DNA from: Dillenia suffruticosa
Lineage: Eukaryota > Streptophyta > Magnoliopsida > Dilleniales > Dilleniaceae
DNA length: 64,000 nt
Reading direction: 5' to 3'
Assembly: GCA_033439265.1 (NCBI GenBank)
Contig: JAVTVX010000035.1
Coordinates: 21,168,001-21,232,000 of the forward strand
Under the pieces are notes generated by a model. The model was not told where the DNA came from, did no database searches, and saw only the letters and a list, made by a program, of their open reading frames with translations. Positions within the stretch are counted from its first letter, which is position 1, and each line of letters opens with the position of its first letter. Below are positions 24,368 to 34,606 of this stretch, piece after piece. The position numbers and the translations under genes were made by a program.

Positions 24368-25633
24368 ATGGGGTTGAGAATGAAAATTTGGCTTCTGGGC
24401 TTTCTTTACCTTCTCCAAATAATAATGACATGTCAGGCTGCAATCGGTGTAGGCGGTGGTATTGGCATAGGCATTAGTGGTGGTGGTGGTGGAGGAGGAG
24501 GAGGTGTTTGGATTGGGGGAGGAATCAATGGTAATAGACAAAATCCCGGAATCCCTTACGGGTCTTCAAGTTCAAAGCTTGCTAGTGCTTACAATACTTT
24601 ACAGGCATGGAAATCAGCCATCTCAGAAGACCCACTTGGGATTTTGAAGACATGGGTAGGCAACAATGTGTGTTCTTACAAAGGGGTTTTTTGTGCAAAT
24701 GTTGAGGATGATCAAATGGAGACTACTCTGGTAGCCATAGATCTCAACCATGCAAATCTACAAGGTACTTTGGTTAAAGATCTCTCTTTTCTCACGGACC
24801 TCGCTCTCTTACACCTAAATAGCAACAGGTTTTCAGGTACTGTTCCTGAGACATTTAGAGAACTCACATCTCTCATGGAATTAGACCTTAGTAACAACAA
24901 ATTTTCAGGTTCTTTTCCTAGTACAGTTCTTTACATGCCCAGTTTGATTTACTTGGATCTTAGGTTTAATAGCTTCTCAGGACCCATTCCTGAGGACCTA
25001 TTCAACAAGAACTTCGATGCTATTTTCTTGAATAATAATATGTTTGCGGGTCAGCTTCCATCAAACCTGGGTAACTCACCAGCCTCAGTGATCAATTTGG
25101 CTAATAACAAGTTTAGTGGTTACATACCCTCTAGTTTTGGGTACATGGGTCCTACTTTGAAAGAGATTTTGTTCCTAAACAATCAGTTAACGGGTTGTAT
25201 TCCCGAGGGTGTTGGGCTTTTAACGCAAATGGAGGTTTTGGATCTAAGCTTTAATTCATTGATGGGTCATTTGCCAAATTCACTGTCTTGTTTGGATGAG
25301 ATTGAGGTTCTGAATTTGGGTCATAATAAGCTATCCGGGGTTTTGCCAGACTTGGTATGTTCTCTGAGGAGCTTGTTGAATTTGACTGTTGCTTACAATT
25401 TCTTTTCCGGGTTTAGTCAGGAATGCTCAAAGTTGTTCTTCAGAAATGTGGGATTCGATTTTTCCTTGAATTGTATTCCTGGGAGAGTTATGCAAAGACC
25501 TCAACCTGAGTGTTCTGTTATTCCTGGTGGTGGGTTCAATTGTTTGAGAATTCCTACTCCTAAGCCTCTTGTTTGTGCTTCATTGGCTCAATCACGTGCA
25601 CTAGATAATGCCACAAGCCCTTCATCTCCATGA
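24368..25633 (+). CDS. secreted LRR protein related to LRX proteins, no extensin domain
   Basis: A single exon encodes 421 residues. A signal peptide (MGLRMKIWLLGFLYLLQIIM, cut near residue 24) is followed by a Gly-rich stretch (about residues 26-56, with nine Gly in a row), then the LRRNT cap with WKSAISEDPLGILKTWVG and the CSYKGVFC pair. About ten leucine-rich repeats follow, for example LDLSNNKFSGSFPS, LDLRFNSFSGPIPEDLF and INLANNKFSGYIPS. The C-terminal cap is Cys-rich (SCLDE, LVCSLRS, QECSKLF, LNCIPGR, PECSVIP). This is the N-terminal half of leucine-rich-repeat extensins, which bind RALF peptides at the cell wall, but the Ser-Pro repeat tail is reduced to NATSPSSP. The At4g06744/At4g29240-like group has this form. 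It probably acts in the apoplast; ligand unknown. The upstream in-frame ATG choice is supported by the signal peptide. Confidence 0.9.
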   Translation: MGLRMKIWLLGFLYLLQIIMTCQAAIGVGGGIGIGISGGGGGGGGGVWIGGGINGNRQNPGIPYGSSSSKLASAYNTLQAWKSAISEDPLGILKTWVGNNVCSYKGVFCANVEDDQMETTLVAIDLNHANLQGTLVKDLSFLTDLALLHLNSNRFSGTVPETFRELTSLMELDLSNNKFSGSFPSTVLYMPSLIYLDLRFNSFSGPIPEDLFNKNFDAIFLNNNMFAGQLPSNLGNSPASVINLANNKFSGYIPSSFGYMGPTLKEILFLNNQLTGCIPEGVGLLTQMEVLDLSFNSLMGHLPNSLSCLDEIEVLNLGHNKLSGVLPDLVCSLRSLLNLTVAYNFFSGFSQECSKLFFRNVGFDFSLNCIPGRVMQRPQPECSVIPGGGFNCLRIPTPKPLVCASLAQSRALDNATSPSSP

Positions 25634-26812
25634 GAGAGAGATAAAGTCTTGTAAAACAGTCCTTTTTTGTCTCAACATGCAGCCATGCAATTTAGTGGCG
25701 CTGCAGTTACGGTTTCACCCTGGTTTTGGGCTCAATCAGAATGTTTTGTAGTGAAAAGGAAATTGCCGTGGCCCCGGAGAAAATTGCTGGACTGGTCTTA
25801 CTTTTCTCCACCTCAGTCTTGTGAGGTTAATACAGTGATAATTGTGTCCTTTAGTGAGAGCCGTAATGACTCACAGACTTCTGTTTATTACTTAATGAAA
25901 TCCAGCGTAGATAAAGTTGTCAAGCAATAAATTTTGGCATTATATATATATTTCTGATAACAGACATGATGAAGAATTCTGAAATGATGTGCACTTGTTT
26001 TACTTTAAGAAGCGTTTTGGTGCTTTGTGGTTGAAATAATTTAATCAACTTTTGTGATCTTATTTAATGAAGCTCTTTATATATATCAACAAACACATCT
26101 ACACGCATTTTATGGGATTCTAACTAGAAGGGTCATTTAAAGGGGTTCTACAATCTTATTATTATGTTCCACATGTGGAATGGGCATGCCATTGAATGAT
26201 ACTTCTGATCCCATTCCTATTGTAGCCCTGAGCATCACTGTCCTTCAATCAAACTCTTCTTAACAGAACAATGTGAGGATGGCCAAGGGTACTATTGCTT
26301 CACTTGGAGTGGAACTTGAAGAAGACATATTGAAACCATACATGCCTGCCAATGAGCTTTGGCTCAAGTGGCACCTTCCCCCTCCCCTCATGTAACAGCC
26401 TCGAGTTCTAATATGTACCGAAAAAAAGAAACCATACATGCCTGCGGCCTGGTGTCAATTCTAAATCTATTGGTGTCTTTCTTATTCCAGTTCTCTCTTT
26501 GTAGGGAATAACTCGCACTTGGGCATACTTCTTTTTCGGCTTCTTACATTTGACCCCTTTAGAAACTCAGCCCGGTCCATAGAAGTCTTGCCTCACAGCC
26601 CAGGCACGACGAAGCAATTATCAAGTGCAATCTTTACCGGTGAGCTAATTAAAGCCAGTGGTGTGGGCCTTCCCACTAGGGCCTCCCACGCGAATCTCCG
26701 TCCTTTTTTCCTTTTTGCCCTCAACAAAAAAAAGTTGTCAACTTATTTCGACCAAGGATAAAAAGTTCACAAGTTAGTCTTAGTTCACCGTCACATATAG
26801 ATCGCTTCTTTT

Positions 26813-26858
26813 TGGGGGCCGGCGGCCCGGGGGGGGGGGGGGGCGCGGGGGCGGGGGT
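26813..26858 (+). repeat. G-run cluster with G-quadruplex potential
   Basis: Runs of five, fifteen, four, and five G residues lie within 46 bp, separated by CC, CGGC or GC. The surroundings are AT-rich. Four or more G tracts in this spacing satisfy the usual G-quadruplex pattern on the plus strand. Confidence 0.7.
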
Positions 26859-26892
26859 TGAAGTTGTGTCAAATTAAGAAAAAGGAAAAAAC

Positions 26893-27075
26893 AGTCGCAA
26901 TCAGTTAGTCGAGTGAATAGGTCACTCGAATCCTTAATCAATGATTCGAATTCGATTCACGACTTAAACACAAAATAGATTATGTTGGGGAGATTCTTAT
27001 TATTCAAAAAAAGGCCTTAGATGTGTCAGTTCAAATTAATCGAGACAAAATCTCGAACACCAAACGATAGAAAAA
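26893..27075 (+). mobile_element. SINE copy with clear box B
   Basis: A tRNA-like head (GTTAGTCGAGTGAATAGG as box A region, GATTCGAATTCGATTC as box B) is followed by a GGGGAGATTCTTATTATTC block and a CTCGAACACC end with a short A run. The arrangement resembles Au-type plant SINEs. It lies about 45 bp before a second copy of another family. Confidence 0.55.
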
Positions 27076-27118
27076 GTGTCCCGTGTGAACTAAAAAAAAA
27101 AGCAGGAAAAAAACCAAT

Positions 27119-27290
27119 GAAGTTGGCTTAATAAAATGAAATATTAGATCTTTTAATTAGATTTTGGATTCGAAATTTAGAAATGAAAAAAAACTATACT
27201 AGAAAAGCACTCCCTAAAGAAAGACTCTACAAATACGCAAATCAAATTAGTTAAAATATGTTTCAAATACTGATGGTGAAAAAAAAAAGA
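27119..27290 (+). mobile_element. SINE copy (family A), best preserved
   Basis: AGTTGGCTTAATAAAATG (box A region), AGATTTTGGATTCGAAATT (box B), the AAAACTATACTAGAAAAGC block, CACTCCCTAAAG, ATCAAATTAGTTAAAATATG and a short A tail are all present. This copy defines the order of blocks used to recognise the other family A members. Confidence 0.6.
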
Positions 27291-27818
27291 TGAGGAAAAG
27301 GATAACTTTTTGTAATTCTTATACATCTTACACGCATATACTACTATATATAGTTTCATAAAATGTAAAAGAAAATGAATCCCTAATTTTAATTGGTCGT
27401 TTGCTCCTTGAACTTCGATTCTGTCCATTATGGCTTTCAAATTCTTATGCCATTTGTATGTCAAGGGCTAAAATCAAGGTGAAAATATACAATTGAGCAG
27501 CGAAATGAGCAAAATGAAAGTTTATGTTGCATCTGTTTTGGAATGATCAAACAAGCGTAATCACCCAGAAGACTTTAAACTAGGGACACGATTCAAATCT
27601 GCAAGAAGGCAAAGCTTGACTTTGGAAGCATATACAATTCCTTATTACAGAACGTATTTCCCAACCTGCCCCTAAAACCAGAGGACATGACTGGCAAGTG
27701 ATGAATCACTATTTTCCACATTGCCTAACACAACATTTTTCAGGCATTACAACCAATCACAGAAGAAATCATCAATGCAGCTAATGTGATGACTTCCGCA
27801 CTGATGCTTTTGATTGTT

Positions 27819-28077
27819 TCATGGAATGTAGTACATTATGTTAGGAAGTTTAAAGGACCGTTTTGCCGTTGCAAAGCCCATCAGATCGCTCCACTGATCC
27901 CCAGAGCTCCCATGGATTCTATAACCTTCATCTTCTAACTCCTTTCTCTTGCCAGATTTGTAGCTAACAGCCAATGTGCCCATGTCTGAAGATCCCCTGT
28001 TGCATTAAATCAAATCAATTACCACAATGTGTGGTTGCATGATGTCTAAGAAAATGGAACATTAAGGGAGGGGGGGG

Positions 28078-28141
<64 letters not shown>

Positions 28142-31031
28142 CAATTCATGACATAACGTGGTTTCTTTCCAATTCATAGTATGGCAAGGTGTACTGGAAT
28201 ATGGGTGCAAGTAGGATATACCTTAATATTAGTCTTTCCCAGTTGCTGTACCCAGAGGATTTAAGATTTTTCTCCGTAACATTCCTTTGATATTCATTTC
28301 TCCCAGTTAGCAGAATAAGTTTGAATCCCATCTGCTGGAGTTGCGTGTACAATCTCAAACTTGCATGCAGTGCAGGAGCTTCCGCCAAATCCACCCACTC
28401 ATCAAATGAATTCTCATCAAAGGCCTCGGATCTATGACCAACAATCAAAAGTTTTAAAACAGAGTTACACAAGCATCAACTAAAAAAACAGACTAAAAGA
28501 GCAGTCTAGTTTGTCATAGCCAGTCAAAAAATGCACTTAGGAAAATATTGGTCCCGCTATGTCAGGCCACAATTTAGCAATCTAAGTAACTCATAAAAAA
28601 TAGTCGATCAAAATATAGCAATCTGACTGCCACTATGGAGGCAACACTCGTAAAAAAAAAGAACAGTAAATAGGGACCTGTCAAAGATGAAGAAAAAGGT
28701 AAAGTACAGTTCCCTTGCTGTAGACCATAGGAGAGAAGGATAATAAAGACCTGTATAGCAGAATCACAGCCTTGCCTACCTAGACATAGAGAGAAGACTA
28801 ACGAAACATACAAATTTACCGCCTAAAGCAGGTTTTGTTCTTATTATGCTATTTGTGAAGAGCAGATTGCAAGGAAACCTCCATATTTATTAGGCAAGGC
28901 AATTGACACAGAAAACAAGACTCTAGCAAATAGAACCCAAGAACCCCAACCATAGTCTTGGAACTCCCTGTTGCTAGTAGCCAGGATGACAACAGAAACT
29001 ACAGGGGTAGAATAGAAGGCAATCAAAACCTAAGCATCCAAACCAAGCAGGAACCAATTGGTCAATAACTTCTTTGTAAATTAGAATACGCCATCAAGGC
29101 TTGCAGCAACAAGAGTGCAGGACATCCTGTTAACCTCTAGGGAAATTTCATCCAATGCAATTTTGTTGCCCGTGAGGCACACATTCCCAAAAAAAAAAAG
29201 ATAGTAATCCACTCTATTTAAGTCGCCCTTCCAAAGCACTGAATATTAGTATACAGTTATACTTCTAATTATAAGATCAGCAATAATAGGTCGGAAACCA
29301 AGTTGAACAGTTGATGTATATGCTACTAATTGCATTATATTTTTGCAAACTTTGATCCTGACCACTTCTTTACAATTACCATGTTTTCTATCTATTAGAT
29401 GCAAGTAAGGGTGCAACAGACCTGGCCTTGTTACTGCAAATATCATGTGAATAATCAACACCTCCTTACTCCTTGAAGAGTCCACTCAACATATGTGGTT
29501 TGACTCTCAGACATTGGGATTTTACTGTCTTTCTGTCCCCCTTTAAGGAATATGACACTTTCAAAAATGGATTTAAGGCTACTACAATAAAAAGGAAGGC
29601 CAAACCCCAGATACATCACAGCAGAATTTAAACCACCAAAAGACTCCTCACATTAGAAATACACTTCTTGGCCTCAGTAACAAAAATGACCTTCAAGCCT
29701 GAAGCAATGAGTGTGCCAATTGATCTACTCTGGTAATTAGTTTCCACATTGGGAAAGAGTCTGATCTAAGTGCCTCTATCAACTCTTCCAGGAATATTAT
29801 CAGTCCATGGCCATCATTTAATCGAATCCCCTCATCAGATTGTTTGTTTTAGCAAAACAATTATGGCTTTGGTCGACATTACAAAGTAGTTCTTAAAAAC
29901 CTAATTATTCATCTCTTCTTCTGCTATTGAAACCTTAAGTTTACCATTACAACAAAGCAATGCAGAATAGATGAATCAGACCCTCTGCTTCTAGGTGCAG
30001 GAACGCCAGCATCAAACCATCCTTAAATTCCAGCAAGATGTGCCTTGTGCCTTCATGAATCTATTCTAGATTATTTTCTTTAAGATGATTCCAACATCTC
30101 AATCTATCTATAATTGTCCAATCATCTGCTATAGTTTGTATATGTCAATGCCAGAACTTTTAATAGTACTTATTTATTACATAGGCCATGAAATTTCTTA
30201 CACATGCAGCGGTATATATGGAACTTCATTTGAATTATCTAATCATGTTCGCCAACAGTAGAGTATATTTTTTTTAAATTTTGGGCATTAAATGCGAAGG
30301 AGAAACAGCACATAATCTATAGATCGTTGCAGTATAAGTTAAACACCGAAGCCAACATTAGAGAGTCTCAATTCAGTCCTTTTGGATCAAAAAGCTTATT
30401 TTACTAAACAATGACTTGTATGCACAAATTGATGCATTTCCCCCAAGAAGTTATAGTTTACCATAAAAAGTAATCAAAAGAATAACCTAAAATCATCCTA
30501 TAAATGTTCAATCCTTCTTTCTCTAATTCCAAATTAACAGAAATCTTATTCAAGACCCAATCATTGCCCGTACCAATAAATTGCAAAATTCACTTTCAAC
30601 CGTTCAATCAATCAACATCAAAACTTGAAACCTTACCCGAAACCGTGAAGGGTATAGTAGGGAAGATTGGAGAGCAAGGTTTCATCAATGTCGAAAACCC
30701 AAGCATCGAGTCCGTCATCTGCAACATTCACGGTCGAAGCGAACGAAACCGCGTCGTCGGAAACAACTTCTAAGTCCGATTCGTACCGAGGTCCTGTAAT
30801 GTAATCTTCGACGAACTTTGAACACCTATCCGGAATCGTCTTCCAATCTCCGGCGTCGTTCGTCTCGACGGTGAATCTCCAGCTCTCACAGTAGAGACCG
30901 TCGTCCCTGAGGATTTTCCGGTCGCCGGAGTATGGATTCTCAGATTTGAGACGGATTAAGGTTTGGGAGACGGCGACGGAGAGGAGAGAGAATAGAATGG
31001 AGACGACGGTGACGAAGCGTTTGGCGTCCAT
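27819..31031 (-). CDS. secreted acid phosphatase, HAD superfamily subfamily IIIB (VSP-like)
   Basis: Three exons on the minus strand, 31031-30637, 28431-28222 and 27996-27819, encode 260 residues. The start at 31031 gives a signal peptide (MDAKRFVTVVSILFSLLSVA); an in-frame ATG at 31097 would bury it. Catalytic motif I is FDIDETLL, with nucleophile Asp114 and Asp116. Motif II is LLTGRNE (Thr174), a Lys lies in YKSGKR, and motif IV is GDQWSD (Asp235, Asp239). The protein ends PNIMYYIP, the usual end of the family. All three motifs are complete, so a phosphomonoesterase is expected rather than a purely storage VSP. It probably acts in the vacuole or apoplast. Intron 1 is 2.2 kb; intron 2 carries a long G/GA microsatellite close to exon 2. 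At4g29260 is the closest Arabidopsis type I recall. Confidence 0.93.
28069..28138. repeat. poly(G)-(AG)n tract in the acid phosphatase intron 2
   Basis: About ten G residues run directly into roughly 29 AG repeats. The tract lies 73 bp beyond exon 3 and 84 bp before exon 2, filling about a third of the short intron. Confidence 0.93.
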
Positions 31032-31294
31032 TCCGGGAAAACCAGACCGGAAAGTGGTTTTCGCTTCCCAGCTGGTTTGCGAGAGAGAATGCAACAATTT
31101 GATTGGGAAAGATGTTATTTTGGGAATGGAAAAGAAAATTTTATGCTTTTTGGTGAACGGTGGTGACGTGTCGGCTACTTTTATGTGATATACTATTTTA
31201 TTAAATTCTAAATTAGGTTTTCGACCACATCGTTTTGTACGGCCTTTTCTTAAGATTTTGCTATGGGGAAAAAGAATTAGAGTTTTCTTAGTAA

Positions 31295-31333
<39 letters not shown>

Positions 31334-33012
31334 TTTTGGTTTCAGAAAAATAAGTATAAATTTAAATTAATGGAAATAGCATTGGGATGTCCTAAAAAAA
31401 TATACATTTTTGTTTCATAAAGTTGAATCTTTGTTGCTAGTTCAATGAACCAATCAATGGTTTGCAATTTCTTATCATCGCGGGGTTTTGGGTAGAATCA
31501 TCTTGGAGATAAATTATTGGACGGCTGAGATGAGATTTGTTGGCAATTGTGTTTAATCTTGTCTCCAATTTCTGAATATCCGGATTTTTAAAGATATAAT
31601 CAGAATGTACTTCTGGTTGAGTGGATGCATTCTCAGCAGATAATCATTTATTGGTACAGAAGGTGCTACCTTCCTTTACAATACTGTTCATCCTTCAGAA
31701 GCCACCAATCTTTGGATTAAACCCATCCAGAGTTGCAGGAACAGTACAAGATTGTATATGTTTATCCAATGCACCTTTGGGCCTTTGATCCTCGTAATTC
31801 AGCTAAATGCAACTAGCACATGACTAAAACACTCTAGGCTGATGAAGACATTCCGAGCTAGACACTTCGAATTTCTGGCAACTTGCTTTAACCCAAAAAG
31901 GTCTTGCACAACAAACAAAAGAGTTACCGTATTTTGGGCGAAGGCAGCGGCCGAGAAGCATTTTTCCACCGTATAGCCCAAGCATTTTCTTTCCACTTTT
32001 ATTTATTTCAGTGAGTTTTCTTTTTTTTTTTTATATATATATATTTTATTTCTAATTTAATTTTTAATAAAAAAATTATTAAAATCTTGATTTTTAATAA
32101 TTGTGAAATCTAATTAGACGTATTATTTTAATATATTATGAGTATTTATTTAATTCCTACATTTCATAAATCATAATTTTTTAGCATTTATTGAATAGTG
32201 ACCAATATTTAATCACTCTAAAATAATTTACAATCATTTAAAAATATCAAGATTTATTTGTTTTTAATAGAGTTGTGAATGATATCTATGTCATGAAATT
32301 GAATAATCTAATCTCAACAATTCAGATGTGTGTTTGTCACTTAAAATTAGGTCTCTCGAGATGTTAATGCTGTCGAAATATTAAATCCAATAAAAGTTCC
32401 TTAAGTTGTCTTTTGATTAGAAAAATAATTAACGATAATATTTTGATTACCGAAAAAGTAAGAAAATATTGGTTGTTTCGTGGTATTTAACTACTATAAT
32501 CAATTTATTTATAATTGTTGAAATATTTAGATAGATCGATGATCAATCAAATAAAATCAATATGAATATAATTTTTTTGGTTCGATATTATTCTCATTGA
32601 TATTTCCTTTATTTAATTGATATTATTTAATTTTTTGTGACGGTTAATTTTATTGATTTATTAATTTTTGTTAACTTTAGATAATATCTCAAAACTCCAA
32701 TATTTTTATTTTTTTTATTTTATTTTTTAAGAAAAGATAAAACCATCGTTTCCTGTGGATTCGACTCTGCTTGCACTATATTCATATTATTTGATGTAGA
32801 AAAAATTTATTTTTAGTTGGATTAACATCCATCAATGAGTTTGAGTTTCAGATTTCCATTATTTGGAGTAAAAATTTGTGAGCCGACTTGTTAAAAAAGA
32901 AAAAAGAAATTGATGAAACTACTAGTGTTTGCTTTTCGTTTTTTGCAAATGGACCGTTGAATCTTGAGGGTTTGGTTAATTGATTTAGAGTTACTACATA
33001 ATAGATGTAATT

Positions 33013-33015
<3 letters not shown>

Positions 33016-33059
<44 letters not shown>
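33016..33059. repeat. (AT)n microsatellite, about 44 bp
   Basis: Near-perfect TA/AT tract in an AT-rich background. Confidence 0.9.
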
Positions 33060-33062
<3 letters not shown>

Positions 33063-33900
33063 TATGGATAATAATAGGCAGCGGATATAGTAAGAGTTTA
33101 TTTCTTAAAATATGGAGACTATAATATGTAAGATTATTTTTATAATTTTAATTTTGAACCCAAGTTTGAATTCTATTCGAATTTGCACTTAAACTTGAAT
33201 TGTATATCGAGCTCACATGAATCAACTTTGACTTTGGATCGATTCATTTAAATTCAAACTCGAATTTGAAAAGTAAGTTCGATTCAATTTTGAGCATGGA
33301 CTTGCATTTAGAGTTTTATAACCAAGTTGAGTTTGAGAATTCGAATATTCGGCTAGATGATATGGCTCCGCTCAATAATAGCTCTAATTATATTCATCAG
33401 TATATGCATTTATCTCATATGAGGTACAAGAGTAATAATTGGAAACTAAAATTTACTTTATATAAAATTAATTCTTTTCTCTTGCACGGTTAAATTAAGG
33501 AAATTTTTTGCTTTAGACAAAATTTTCATAATAACTTGCCCAAGTCACCTTTTCTAGAGAGGGAAAAAACAGGGGAGAGAAAATGGTTCAAAAATGGAAA
33601 AAAAAAAATATGTGAGTTGCTTCATGTTTAGATTTAATATTTTACTCTCCCTCTACTTCCGGGTACATTTTATAAGAAATTATTTGTCAAATACTCTTAA
33701 AAATGAAAATTTAAAAACATAATATTGGACATATATTTGCCTCTAAAAATTTAGAAAAGTAATATTTGACTCTTCTCCTCCTGCAGCATGTGTCGCGACT
33801 TAGACCAGAACAGCCATCAGAATTGATATAGAGAAATACCAAATAAACCAACGAAATAGCGCTATGAATATAGTATTAATTCTCATGGGTAGTATTAATA

Positions 33901-34058
33901 GACGGTTGGTCTACTGAGATGAGATATTAGGTTTTTTAACCAAATCTCAGTTTCAAAATTTAGAAATTAAAAAAATTATATTAGAAAAACAACCCTACTC
34001 ATAGATACTCTTAATTGAAATATGATTCCAGATATTGATAGTAGGAACCGAAAAAATT
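33901..34058 (+). mobile_element. SINE copy (family A)
   Basis: GACGGTTGGTCTACTGAGATG (box A region) is followed by TTAACCAAATCTCAGTTTC (box B region), AAAATTATATTAGAAAAAC, ACCCTACTCATAG and GATATTGATAGTAGGAACC, then A residues. The order of blocks is that of the copy at 27.1 kb. Confidence 0.55.
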
Positions 34059-34606
34059 CCTATGGACAGCTATGGAATTACTATTTATCGATCGTTAATT
34101 ATTTTATTTTCTTTTTATAAGGAATAATATTTGTTATTACGTCATGATCCAACCGACTATAAACCTCTAAAATATCAATATTCCCAAGAATGGTAAAATG
34201 TCCCATGGAATAAAACAATTGCAGCAACAAAGCACTAAAGCAAAGCAAAGAAAAAGGAGGGTAGGATCGTAAAGGCAAATATGAACAAACAATTACTTTT
34301 GTTTCTCTTATGTACAATTTATGTCTGCAGCTGTTAACTTTTACATGATGAATATCTGTGAATGAAAGAAAATCCCACAAAAATCAAATAGCAATTAATT
34401 CGAAACTCTCACAAAAAAGAAAGAAAAACAATCAAGATCAGCCTCACAAACTTAGGAATAAAAAGGCCATATGCACCTAATGGGAAAAAAGGGACTATTG
34501 GTTCTTCCATGCTAAATCAATAGTTCTTGCGCTCGCAAAAGAGCAAAGAACTTATTGGTTATCACTGCAAAAGAAGAGAGAAATCTGCTTCCTATTCACC
34601 TTAGTA

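Larger units (their letters stand above)
25634..27818. other. intergenic: LRR 3' region, G-rich run, two SINEs
   Basis: The first 450 bp are probably the 3' UTR and flank of the LRR gene. The rest holds a G-rich run and two SINE copies placed head to tail. A tRNA-like pair (TGGCTCAAGTGG near 26360 and GAGTTCTAAT near 26402) hints at a further old SINE. No gene is supported. Confidence 0.5.
31032..34606. other. intergenic between acid phosphatase and DUF1005 genes
   Basis: The stretch contains the acid phosphatase promoter region (31032 upward, minus-strand gene), (TA)n near 31298-31324, (AT)21 at about 33016-33059, and a SINE copy at 33.9 kb. Around 33140-33400 the words TCGAATTTG and AACTCGAATTTG recur and recall the interior of hAT MITEs, but I cannot find ends. 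No gene is supported. Confidence 0.5.

Noticed and set aside
24347..24541. Minus-strand ORF over the start of the LRR gene
   Set aside because: Its Ser/Thr runs are the antisense reading of the glycine-codon tract.
33140..33400. Third hAT MITE suggested by AACTCGAATTTG words
   Set aside because: No terminal inverted repeats or 8-bp duplication could be found.
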